The notes under the pieces were generated by a model. The model searched no databases. It was not told where the DNA came from and was given only the letters and a program-made list of their open reading frames with translations. Positions 52,785-60,883 of a stretch of 64,000 nucleotides of DNA are shown in pieces; position 1 is the first letter of the stretch; each line of letters opens with the position of its first letter. Made by a program: the position numbers and the translations under genes. The stretch spans positions 1 through 64,000 of the forward strand of contig NZ_JACRMG010000029.1 in the NCBI RefSeq assembly GCF_016219575.1, given 5' to 3'. The DNA comes from Bradyrhizobium sp. (GTDB lineage Bacteria > Pseudomonadota > Alphaproteobacteria > Rhizobiales > Xanthobacteraceae).

Positions 52785-54092
52785 ATGGCCGCGACGAGAG
52801 ACCAGGCCGCCCGCGTGATCCGGCCCGATGCCGACACTGCGGAAGGCGACGCCGTGGGCCATACGCCATCGGGACTCGGCGAGCAGCTTCGCAGCCATGT
52901 CGCGGATGAGACCAGGCGTGTTCCGGCTGAGACACCGAACGCGCTGCCGGGCGCGAGGCCTGCCGGTGCGCCGGCTGCAGCGCCCGCGGCCGACACGCCG
53001 AAATCGGGCAAGCGCAAATTCGTCGCCATGGGCGTTATCGGCCTGCTCGCGCTCGCCGCCGCCAGCTACGCCGTCTATTTCGTCTTCGTCGGCCGCTTCT
53101 ACGTCTCGACCGACGACGCCTATGTGCGCGCCAACAACACCATGCTCGGCGCCCGCGTCGCGGGCCACATCACCGCGGTCGTGCCCGGCGACAACAGCAT
53201 CGTGAAGAAGGGCGAAACCGTCTTCCGCATCGACGACGGCGACTATCGCATTGCCGTGGATTCCGCGCGCAGCCGGATCGCGACCCAGCAGGCGACTATC
53301 GACCGCATCGGCCGCCAGGTCACCGCGCAGGAAAGCGCGGTCGAGCAGTCGCGGGCGCAGCTCGTCTCGGCGGAAGCGGCGCTGAAGCGCGCAGGGCTCG
53401 ACTTCGAGCGCCAGCAGCAGCTTTCCACCAAGGGCTTTGCCTCGCGGGCCACGTTTGAAGTGTCCGAAGCGAGCCGCGACCAGGGCGCGGCGGCGGTGAA
53501 ATCCGCACAGGCCGCTTACGACGCCGCGCGCGACAATGTCGAGGTGACCAAGGCGCAGCAGAACGAGGCGCGGGCGCAGCTCAGGGAATTGCAGGCCGCG
53601 CTTGCGAAAGCCGAGCGCGATCTCGACTTCACCCATGTGCGCGCGCCGGTCGACGGCACCTTCTCCAACCGGCTGGTCAATGTCGGCGACATGATCCAGG
53701 CCGGCCAGCGGCTCGGCAATGTCGTGCCGCTGGACGAGGTCTTCATCGACGCCAACTACAAGGAGACGCAGCTCAAGCGCATCCGTCCCGGCCAGCCCGT
53801 GACTATCAAGGTCGACGCCTACGGCTTCCGCAAGTTCAAGGGCGTCGTCGACAGCATTTCGGCCGGCGCAGGCTCGGTGTTCACGTTGCTGCCGCCGGAC
53901 AACGCCACCGGCAACTTCACCAAGATCGTGCAGCGCGTTCCGGTTCGCATCCGCGTGCCGAAGAGCGTGGCGAGGCAGCATCTGCTGCGCGCCGGCATGT
54001 CGGTCTATACCACCGTCGATACCCGTGAAGGCGCGCACGACGCCGACGACGAAGCTGATCTGGACTCACCCGGGACGGTGAATTCGAAATAG
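52785..54092 (+). CDS. emrA: EmrA-type periplasmic adaptor
   Basis: A 435-residue HlyD-family protein: a hydrophilic head of about 75 residues, one membrane helix (FVAMGVIGLLALAAASYAVYFVFV), a lipoyl half-motif (YVRANNTMLGARVAGHITAV), a helical hairpin of Ala/Gln/Glu (about residues 175-285) and a second lipoyl/barrel part (VRAPVDGTFSNRLVNVGDMIQAGQ). It links the MFS pump at 54108 to the outer membrane. The start at MAATRDQ has aaggaggc before it; the longer frame upstream overlaps the operator. The long head is odd but common in alphaproteobacterial relatives. Confidence 0.9.
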   Translation: MAATRDQAARVIRPDADTAEGDAVGHTPSGLGEQLRSHVADETRRVPAETPNALPGARPAGAPAAAPAADTPKSGKRKFVAMGVIGLLALAAASYAVYFVFVGRFYVSTDDAYVRANNTMLGARVAGHITAVVPGDNSIVKKGETVFRIDDGDYRIAVDSARSRIATQQATIDRIGRQVTAQESAVEQSRAQLVSAEAALKRAGLDFERQQQLSTKGFASRATFEVSEASRDQGAAAVKSAQAAYDAARDNVEVTKAQQNEARAQLRELQAALAKAERDLDFTHVRAPVDGTFSNRLVNVGDMIQAGQRLGNVVPLDEVFIDANYKETQLKRIRPGQPVTIKVDAYGFRKFKGVVDSISAGAGSVFTLLPPDNATGNFTKIVQRVPVRIRVPKSVARQHLLRAGMSVYTTVDTREGAHDADDEADLDSPGTVNSK

Positions 54093-54107
54093 TCGGGGCC
54101 GCGGATC

Positions 54108-55700
54108 ATGGCCGACGCCACCACTGCACCGCCTGCAATGATGAACCCGGCCGCGGAGTCTGAACGGATTCCGCCAAAGCGGCTGCTTTGCTTCCTCATC
54201 ATGGTGTTCGGGATGTTCATGTCCATCCTGGACATCCAGATCGTCTCGGCCTCGCTCAACGAAATCCAGGCCGGCCTGTCGGCGAGCCAGAGCGAAGTGT
54301 CGTGGGTGCAGACGTCGTACCTGATCGCCGAGGTGATCGCGATCCCCTTGTCCGGCTTCATGTCGCGCGCGCTCGGCACGCGGCTGCTGTTTGCGATCTC
54401 CGCGTCCGGCTTCACCATTGCGAGCTTCTTCTGCGGCTTCGCCTCGACCCTGGAGCAGATGATCGTCTGGCGCGCGATCCAGGGATTCCTCGGTGCCGGC
54501 ATGATCCCGACCGTGTTCGCCTCCGCCTACACGGTATTCCCGCGCAGCAAGTTCCACATCGTCGGTCCCATCATCGGGCTGGTCGCGACGCTGGCACCGA
54601 CCATCGGTCCGACGGTCGGCGGCGCGATCACCGACTGGATGTCGTGGCACTGGCTGTTCTTCATCAACATCGTGCCCGGCATCGGCATCACCATCGGCGT
54701 GCTGATCCTCTGCGATTTCGACCGGCCGGATTTCAAGCTGCTGCAGCATTTCGACTGGTGGGGCCTGTTGTTCATGGCGGGTTTCCTCGGCACGCTGGAA
54801 TATGTGCTGGAGGAGGGGCCGCGCTATGAATGGCTGCAGGACACCTCGATCGCGGTCTGCGCCGCCATCTGCGCGATGTCGGCCATCGCCTTTTTCTGGC
54901 GCGTGCTGACGGCGAGGGAGCCGATCGTCGACCTCACTACGTTCGCCGACCGCAATTTCGGCATCGGCTGCCTGATCGCGCTGTTCATCGGCGTCGGCCT
55001 CTACGGTCTCACCTACATGTATCCGCGCTATCTTGCCGAAGTGCGCGGCTACAGCGCGCTGATGATCGGCGAGACCATGTTCGTCTCGGGGATCACCATG
55101 TTCCTGGTGGCGCCGATCATCGGGCGCCTCATGACCAAGATCGACATGCGCCTGATCATCGCGTTCGGCCTGATCGTCTTCGCACTCGGCTCCTACCAGA
55201 TGACCTGGATCACCAAGGACTACGATTTCTGGGAGCTGTTCGTGCCGCAGGTGCTGCGCGGCGTCGGCATGATGTGCGCGATGGTGCCGACCAACACCAT
55301 TTCGCTGGGAACGCTGCCGCAGGAGCGGGTGAAGAACGCTTCCGCTCTGTTCAACCTGATGCGCAATCTCGGCGGCGCGATCGGGCTTGCGGTCATCAAC
55401 CAGGTGCTGAACGAGCGCACCGACCTGCACATCGCGCGGCTGCACGAGCGCGTCAACTGGGGCAACGCCACCGCCGTCGAAACGCTCAACATGCTGACCC
55501 AGCGCATGCAGGGCATGGGCGATTCGACGCTGATGGCGCTGAAGCAGCTGTCGCAGATCGTGCACCGCCAGGCCGCCGTGATGGGCTATGGCGACGCCTT
55601 CTTCCTGCTGACGGTGTTCTACGTCGGCCTCAGCCTGCTGGTGCTGCTCTTGAACAAGCCGTCCCCCGCCGCGCTCGGCGGGGGCGACGCAGGGCATTAG
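54108..55700 (+). CDS. emrB: EmrB-type MFS drug exporter (DHA2, 14 helices)
   Basis: A 530-residue integral membrane protein with about 14 helices. Motifs of the DHA2 group: MFMSILDIQIVSASLNEIQA, WVQTSYLIAEVIAIPLSGFM, IQGFLGAGMIPTVFASAYTV and TIGPTVGGAITDWMSWHWLF. It uses the proton gradient to expel hydrophobic drugs together with the adaptor encoded 15 bases upstream. A TetR gene and its operator control the pair. Substrate range is not known. Confidence 0.94.
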   Translation: MADATTAPPAMMNPAAESERIPPKRLLCFLIMVFGMFMSILDIQIVSASLNEIQAGLSASQSEVSWVQTSYLIAEVIAIPLSGFMSRALGTRLLFAISASGFTIASFFCGFASTLEQMIVWRAIQGFLGAGMIPTVFASAYTVFPRSKFHIVGPIIGLVATLAPTIGPTVGGAITDWMSWHWLFFINIVPGIGITIGVLILCDFDRPDFKLLQHFDWWGLLFMAGFLGTLEYVLEEGPRYEWLQDTSIAVCAAICAMSAIAFFWRVLTAREPIVDLTTFADRNFGIGCLIALFIGVGLYGLTYMYPRYLAEVRGYSALMIGETMFVSGITMFLVAPIIGRLMTKIDMRLIIAFGLIVFALGSYQMTWITKDYDFWELFVPQVLRGVGMMCAMVPTNTISLGTLPQERVKNASALFNLMRNLGGAIGLAVINQVLNERTDLHIARLHERVNWGNATAVETLNMLTQRMQGMGDSTLMALKQLSQIVHRQAAVMGYGDAFFLLTVFYVGLSLLVLLLNKPSPAALGGGDAGH

Positions 55701-55736
55701 TCCGCAATCGAACTGATCCGCCTCGAAGGCCCGGCC

Positions 55737-56621
55737 TCAGCGGCCCAACATGTAGTTGACGCCGACGCGGAAAACGTGGCCGTCGAAGCGTGTGTTCGAG
55801 TTTGACGCCGCCGTGATGATTCCACCGCCTGAAAAATTGGTCGGGCCGACATTCTGTGCAAGCACGCCGTTCGCGTAGGTTACCGAGCCCAGGTCGTAAT
55901 AGAGGTATTCAAGCTTGGCGTTCCAATTCCTCGCGAACATCCACTCGAGGCCGGCACCGACGGTGTAGCCTGCTCGCAATCCCGACGATGATCCGGCGAT
56001 AGCTGACGGCGCCGGTGGAAAGCCGCCCGGGTCGAACCCGGCCTGGAAGATCGAGGTGCTCGAGTTTGCACCGCCGTAGGCCAGGCCGCCCGTGCCATAG
56101 ATCAGCACGCTTGGCGTGACGATTCCGCCGAGACGTCCACGCAACGTTCCGAGGTAGTCGAGGCTGCGCGACGCCGTGATCTGCGTCCTCCAGAACTGTC
56201 CGGGAATGTTGGTGGGCACGATGGTGGTGACGCTCCCGCTTTCTCGGAGCGACGACCACTGGATATCGGTTTCGATACCGATCAAGAGAGATGGCGACGC
56301 AAGATAATTCCAGCCGAGTTGCGCGCCGCCGATAAAGCCGCCGTTCCCCTTTCCGATCCGGGATCTCGCGCCGCTGGCCACACCAGCGACTTCGACGGGG
56401 TCGGTGCCGGTACCGGGCGAAATGATGGTGGCGTCGGTGCTGACGAGCGAACTGGCGGGTTCGAGATAGCCGGCGTTCAATCCGACGTACCAGCCGCTCC
56501 AGCTATTGGGGGCGGCGACCTTGGCTGGCATCTTGACCGGCATATCGGCCGCAACGCCAATCCCACCCACGGCGAGGCTCAGTCCCATCCCGGCCAGAAC
56601 GGCCAAACCGACCTTGCGCAT
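55737..56621 (-). CDS. Outer-membrane beta-barrel protein (Omp25/RopB-like)
   Basis: A 294-residue outer-membrane protein. Signal peptide MRKVGLAVLAGMGLSLAVG and MPVKMPAK linker precede the barrel; SWSGWYVGLNAGYLEPASS is the family opening, and strands such as GFIGGAQLGWNYLASPSLLIGIETD and FRVGVNYMLG follow. It ends with MLGR and not the usual aromatic residue. The ATG at 56621 gives the signal; a TTG five codons upstream is less likely. It may be a surface antigen or porin-like protein. Confidence 0.9.
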   Translation of the reverse strand: MRKVGLAVLAGMGLSLAVGGIGVAADMPVKMPAKVAAPNSWSGWYVGLNAGYLEPASSLVSTDATIISPGTGTDPVEVAGVASGARSRIGKGNGGFIGGAQLGWNYLASPSLLIGIETDIQWSSLRESGSVTTIVPTNIPGQFWRTQITASRSLDYLGTLRGRLGGIVTPSVLIYGTGGLAYGGANSSTSIFQAGFDPGGFPPAPSAIAGSSSGLRAGYTVGAGLEWMFARNWNAKLEYLYYDLGSVTYANGVLAQNVGPTNFSGGGIITAASNSNTRFDGHVFRVGVNYMLGR

Positions 56622-56833
56622 AAGTGTAGCCCCCAACGATCGTTATCACTCTCGTTGGTACGCGGAGATGTTTCTCCTGTATACTTTTCATGGGCTCCGG
56701 CGATCGGTTGCGCGAAGAACCCGTTCTCATGTGGCTGCTCGGCAACGGAAACATATTTCCATTTGTGCGCCAATGACGAGCAAATTGCTTGTCGCGCGCC
56801 TACGCGTTGAGGACGGGTGCGCCCGCCGTCACA

Positions 56834-58663
56834 TCAATCCGCCTCGAACGCCGAGCTGTAATCCTGCTTCAGCGCGGGATCCTGCTCGCTCTTCTGCAGC
56901 ACGCAATTGCCGATCACGAGCACGTCGAGCTCGTTGCCCATGAAGCAGCGGAAGGCGTCTTCCGGCGTGCAGACGATCGGCTCGCCGCGGACGTTGAAAG
57001 AAGTGTTGACCAGCACGGGGCAGCCGGTCAGCTCCTTGAAGCGGCCGAGCAGGCGGTGGAACAGCGGGTTGGTGTCGCGGTGCACGGTCTGGATGCGGGC
57101 GGAATAGTCGACATGCGTCACCGCCGGGATTTCCGAGCGTGACACGTTCAGCTTGTCGATGCCGAACAGCGCCTGCTCTTCCGCGCTCATCTGGCGGCGG
57201 CGATCCTCGCGCACGTCGGCGACGATCAGCATATAGGGGCTGTCGGATTTCAGGTCGAACCATTCGGCGACGTCCTCGCGCAGCACGGCCGGCGCGAAGG
57301 GGCGAAAGCTCTCGCGGTACTTGACCTTGAGATTGAGGTTCTTCTGCATCGCAGGCGAGCGGGCGTCGCCCAAGATCGAGCGCGCGCCGAGCGAGCGCGG
57401 GCCGAACTCCATGCGGCCCTGGAACCAGCCGACGGCTTTCTGGTCGGCGAGCGCCTGCGCCGTGGCGTCGATCATCGCGGCTTCGTCGAGCACGGTGAAT
57501 TTGGCCTTCGCCGCGGCCAGCCGCCGCTCGATGTCGGCCTGCGCATATTGCGGGCCGAGATAGGCGCCGGCCATGCCGTCCGCGCCGTTGCTCTTGCGCG
57601 GCTGCGCTGCGAAGCCGTGATAGGCGGAAAGCGCCGCGCCGACCGCGCCGCCGGCGTCGCCCGCGGCGGGTTGAATCCAGATATTGTCGAAATGGCCGTC
57701 GCGCAGCACCTTGCCGTTGGCGACGCAGTTCAGCGCCACGCCGCCGGCGAGGCACAGATTGCGCGATGCCGTCTGCTTCGCGATGCTGCGCGTCAGCCGC
57801 AGCACCGCCTCGTCCAGCACCGCCTGGATCGATGCCGCGACATCCATGTGGAACGACGTCAGCAATTGATCCGGCGTGCGCACCGGCTGGCCGAACAGCT
57901 TTGCGAAGCGTTCGTTGGTCATGGTGAAGCCGGTGCAGTAGTCGAAATAGGAGAGGTCGAGGCGGAACGAGCCGTCGGGCTTCAGGTCGATCAGGTGATC
58001 GAGAATGAGCTTTGCGTATTTCGGCTCGCCATAGGGGGCGAGCCCCATCACCTTGTATTCGCCGGAGTTGACCTTGAAGCCGGTGAAATAGGTCGCGGCG
58101 GAATACAACAGGCCCAGCGAATGCGGGAAATGGATCTCCTGGAAGATTTCCAGCTTGCTGCCGTCGCCGGTCGCGGCCGACGTCGTCGCCCATTCTCCGA
58201 CGCCGTCCATGGTGAGCACGGCCGCGCTCTCGAACGGCGAGGGATAGAAGGCCGATGCGGCGTGGCTGAGATGATGCTCGCAGAACAGCAGTCTTGTGCG
58301 GTCGAACTCCGGCGCGAATTTCTTCAGCTCGTCCGTGAGCAGGCTCTTCTGGAACAGCTTTTCCTTCAGCCACAGCGGGATCGACATCTTGAAGGAAGCA
58401 AAGCCGCGCGGCGCCAGCGCCACATATGTCTCAAGCAGCCGCTCGAATTTCAGGAACGGCTTGTCGTAGAACACGACATGGTCGAGTTCCTCCGCCGCAA
58501 CGCCGGCCTCGGCAAGACACCAGGCGATGGCGTTGTGCGGGAAGGAAGGATCGTGCTTCTTGCGGGTGAAGCGCTCCTCCTGCGCGGCGGCGACGATGCG
58601 GCCGTCCTCGATCAGTGCCGCGGCGCTGTCGTGATAGAAGGCTGAGATTCCGAGGATGCGCAT
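56834..58663 (-). CDS. O-carbamoyltransferase (TobZ/SxtI/NodU group)
   Basis: A 609-residue enzyme with an N-terminal Kae1-like carbamoyl-transfer domain (MRILGISAFYHDSAAALIEDG; metal histidines in HHLSHAASAF; LAGGVALNCVANGK) and a C-terminal domain (EFGPRSLGARSILGDARSP; GCPVLVNTSFNVRGEPIV). It would form carbamoyl-AMP from carbamoyl phosphate and ATP and pass the group to a hydroxyl of a sugar or natural product. Length equals the SxtI group. The following upstream genes encode DUF5989 and SxtJ-like membrane proteins. The ATG at 58663 is the family start; the frame extends upstream without similarity. Acceptor unknown. Confidence 0.93.
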   Translation of the reverse strand: MRILGISAFYHDSAAALIEDGRIVAAAQEERFTRKKHDPSFPHNAIAWCLAEAGVAAEELDHVVFYDKPFLKFERLLETYVALAPRGFASFKMSIPLWLKEKLFQKSLLTDELKKFAPEFDRTRLLFCEHHLSHAASAFYPSPFESAAVLTMDGVGEWATTSAATGDGSKLEIFQEIHFPHSLGLLYSAATYFTGFKVNSGEYKVMGLAPYGEPKYAKLILDHLIDLKPDGSFRLDLSYFDYCTGFTMTNERFAKLFGQPVRTPDQLLTSFHMDVAASIQAVLDEAVLRLTRSIAKQTASRNLCLAGGVALNCVANGKVLRDGHFDNIWIQPAAGDAGGAVGAALSAYHGFAAQPRKSNGADGMAGAYLGPQYAQADIERRLAAAKAKFTVLDEAAMIDATAQALADQKAVGWFQGRMEFGPRSLGARSILGDARSPAMQKNLNLKVKYRESFRPFAPAVLREDVAEWFDLKSDSPYMLIVADVREDRRRQMSAEEQALFGIDKLNVSRSEIPAVTHVDYSARIQTVHRDTNPLFHRLLGRFKELTGCPVLVNTSFNVRGEPIVCTPEDAFRCFMGNELDVLVIGNCVLQKSEQDPALKQDYSSAFEAD

Positions 58664-58683
58664 CGTCTGCTGGATCGCGTCGC

Positions 58684-58833
58684 TCAGAACAGCGTGTAGA
58701 TGAACGGTGCGATCGCCGAGCCTTTGGTAAGCACGACGAGGCCGCCGAACACCACCATCATGATCAGGATCGGCAGCAGCCAGAATTTCTTTCGCACGCG
58801 CATGAAGCGCCAAAGTTCTTTCAGGAAATCCAT
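58684..58833 (-). CDS. DUF5989 small membrane protein (SxtK-like)
   Basis: A 49-residue protein MDFLKELWRFMRVRKKFWLL... with one or two short helices (LPILIMMVVFGGLVVL) ending in SAIAPFIYTLF. It matches the DUF5989 family. Small proteins of this type accompany carbamoyltransferases, as sxtK does in saxitoxin gene clusters. A gagagag site precedes it. Its stop is 20 bases before the carbamoyltransferase start and its start is 14 bases after the SxtJ stop, so all three form one operon. Confidence 0.88.
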   Translation of the reverse strand: MDFLKELWRFMRVRKKFWLLPILIMMVVFGGLVVLTKGSAIAPFIYTLF

Positions 58834-58847
58834 CTCTCTCGTACTTT

Positions 58848-59324
58848 CTAGAACTGATCCTTCATGGTCTCCGGCGACGGCCCGGGCGGCGCGCGCACGA
58901 TCCAGTAGCTTGCGGCATCGGGCTCGCGCTTCAGCCGCAGCAGGTCCTTGCCCATCGCGCGCGCGATCAATCCGGTCGGCAGCACCGTGCCGTAGAACAA
59001 AAGCGCCATGATCACGGGGTTGACGATCCGGTGCAGCAGCAGGCCGAATTTGAGCCAGAGGCGGTTGAGCGGATTGAGCACCGCCGGCCGAGCCAAGGCC
59101 GCGACCAGGAACGCGGCGGCGAGCCCGGCCGTCCACTGCCAGATCCGCCCCGCATGCCAGCCGTTCAGCGCCGTCACCACCGCGAACGCGCCGGCCATCA
59201 CCAGCCCGAACGAGCGGTCGGAGCCGGCGACGATCTCCTCGTCGCGTTCAAAGGCCTCGTGGGTGGATGGGGCGCGGTTGGTCATCTGGGAGGTTTCGGG
59301 GGGGAGGGCTGGCGGTGGTTTCAT
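58848..59324 (-). CDS. SxtJ-family membrane protein
   Basis: A 158-residue membrane protein with about three helices (about residues 40-58, 64-82 and 100-122). The conserved part FGLVMAGAFAVVTALNGW, then LKFGLLLHRIVNPVIMALLFYGTVLPTGL and RLKREPDAASYWIVR fits the SxtJ family. SxtJ has no known function and is almost always coded beside a carbamoyltransferase. The upstream aaaggac site supports the start at 59324. It is the first gene of the operon and is divergent from the SGNH-like gene, 74 bases away. Confidence 0.88.
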   Translation of the reverse strand: MKPPPALPPETSQMTNRAPSTHEAFERDEEIVAGSDRSFGLVMAGAFAVVTALNGWHAGRIWQWTAGLAAAFLVAALARPAVLNPLNRLWLKFGLLLHRIVNPVIMALLFYGTVLPTGLIARAMGKDLLRLKREPDAASYWIVRAPPGPSPETMKDQF

Positions 59325-59398
59325 TCGGGGTCCTTTTATGCTTTGCAGGCTGCCCGGGAAAGCCGAAAAAGCACCTGTTCCGAGGTAGGTTTCGTTAA

Positions 59399-60532
59399 AT
59401 GTCAGAGGATGTTGCGACCCGGTCCCGCAATGGCAGGCTGCCTCGGGGCCTGATCTGGGGCGGAATGGCCCTCTATTGCCTCGGTCTGTTCCTGTTGTTC
59501 GATTTCGGCTGGTCCAGCCTGACCCGGGGCGAGGAAACCCAGCGCGCGGCGCGCATCGCCAATCCCGTCTACGATCACGGTTTCGCCGCCAGGTTCGAGG
59601 GCTACGACGTCTGGGGCGAGCTGCGCTATCCCCTGATCACCAACAGCCTCGGCTTCAAGGATGCCTCCGCGCGCGACGTGCCGCTGAAGGCCGGCTCCCG
59701 CCGCATCCTGCTGATCGGCGATTCCTTTGCCGAAGCGATCGGCATGAGCTTCGAGGATTCCTTCGCCGGCCGGCTGTATCGCGCCGGGCAGGAGCGCAGC
59801 GACAAGGTCGAGTTCCTCAACGCAGGCGCCGCGTCCTATTCGCCGAGCATCTACTACCGCAAGATCAAATATCTCATCGAGAGCGGATTGCAGTTCGACG
59901 AAGTCATCCTGTTCTCCGATCCGTCCGACGTCACGGACGAGGCGACGTCCTACTTCTGCATCGACGAGGACCCGAAATATCGCGTCCACTGCACCGCGGC
60001 GGAAGGCTCGATGCAGCCGGCCGCGGGGCCGAAGAAATCCGATTTCTTCATCGACCGCTTCGTCATCACCAACCGCGTGCGCATCGCGGCCAAGCGCTGG
60101 ATCCAGTCGCTGCTCGGCAACCGCAAGCGCGCGCTCTCCACCGATCGCGGCCGCATCGGCTGGTCCATTTCCGGCTTCGACGTGACGAACGAGACCCGGC
60201 CGCTCGGCGCCGAAGGCGGCGTGCAGCGTTCGTTGCAGAACATGGGCAAACTTGCGGATCTGCTGGCGGCGCGAAACATTCCGCTCACCATCGTGGTCTA
60301 TCCTTGGGCGCAGCAGATCGCGCAAGGCGACCGCAACAGCCGCCAGGTCGCGCTGTGGCGCGAGTTCTGCGAGAAGCGCTGCAAGCAGTTCATCGACCTG
60401 TTCCCGGTGTTGTTCGCGGCGAGCGAGGCCGACAAGAACTGGTACGAGCGCCTCTATATCGTCGGCGACGATCACTTCTCCGCGGAAGGTAACGCGATGG
60501 TGGCGCGTGAGATCGAGAAGCGGCTGCGCTGA
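59399..60532 (+). CDS. Membrane-anchored SGNH-hydrolase-like protein
   Basis: A 377-residue protein with one N-terminal helix (IWGGMALYCLGLFLLFDFGW) and a periplasmic SGNH-like domain. The block I motif is LLIGDSFAEAIG, with the serine nucleophile, and the last block is GDDHFSAEGN, with the DxxH pair. ALGX/DltD-type relatives transfer or remove acyl groups on sugars; the carbamoyl cassette is divergent, which suggests a joint glycan or metabolite decoration role. The specific substrate is unknown. The ATG at 59399 begins a short cytoplasmic head. Confidence 0.85.
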   Translation: MSEDVATRSRNGRLPRGLIWGGMALYCLGLFLLFDFGWSSLTRGEETQRAARIANPVYDHGFAARFEGYDVWGELRYPLITNSLGFKDASARDVPLKAGSRRILLIGDSFAEAIGMSFEDSFAGRLYRAGQERSDKVEFLNAGAASYSPSIYYRKIKYLIESGLQFDEVILFSDPSDVTDEATSYFCIDEDPKYRVHCTAAEGSMQPAAGPKKSDFFIDRFVITNRVRIAAKRWIQSLLGNRKRALSTDRGRIGWSISGFDVTNETRPLGAEGGVQRSLQNMGKLADLLAARNIPLTIVVYPWAQQIAQGDRNSRQVALWREFCEKRCKQFIDLFPVLFAASEADKNWYERLYIVGDDHFSAEGNAMVAREIEKRLR

Positions 60533-60594
60533 GTGCCGTGCGGCTTATCCGCAACATCGGCGGGGCAATCGCGTCGCCGGCCGCGTAACGCAGG

Positions 60595-60637
60595 TTGCAA
60601 TTTCGCCATGATGGCTTTATAGGCTACACATTGTAGC
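60595..60637 (+). promoter_or_regulatory. Promoter with an inverted repeat downstream of -10
   Basis: TTGCAA (60595-60600), a 17-base spacer and TATAGG (60618-60623) form a sigma70-like promoter. GCTACA (60623-60628) and TGTAGC (60632-60637) form a perfect 6-bp inverted repeat around CAT, at the expected transcription start, and could be an operator. The leader ORF starts 23 bases later. Confidence 0.6.
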
Positions 60638-60659
60638 ACTCGAACCGGGAGGGATTTGC

Positions 60660-60725
60660 ATGATTATGCTGATTTCGCAGATCGACCGCCCGCGTTCGCT
60701 TATGTCGGGCCTCAGCGCTTTCTGA
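60660..60725 (+). CDS. 21-residue leader ORF upstream of an ABC exporter
   Basis: MIMLISQIDRPRSLMSGLSA plus F is encoded in 21 codons with a strong gggaggg ribosome site six bases upstream. A promoter and an inverted repeat are placed just before it, and the ABC exporter gene begins 158 bases after the stop. The peptide contains RPRS and two further Ser/Met segments. It may be a regulatory leader peptide or a short protein. No other gene was found in 60533-60883. Confidence 0.55.
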   Translation: MIMLISQIDRPRSLMSGLSAF

Positions 60726-60883
60726 AGCGCCTTCTTGCCGACAAGGGTCGGGCCTGACGTCCCGATCTCCCATACTTCCCAACGAGTTAACGATCTAACG
60801 ACGCGCGAGTCCGGCCCGTTGCCGTGTGCTCTGCGTCAAACATTTGGAGCCGGCATGCGTGTGGAGCGCTGCCGGATGACGCC

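Noticed and set aside
56600..56830. Small open frames between the outer-membrane protein gene and the carbamoyltransferase gene
   Set aside because: No ribosome site, signal peptide or conserved motif; the region reads as normal spacer before two minus-strand genes.
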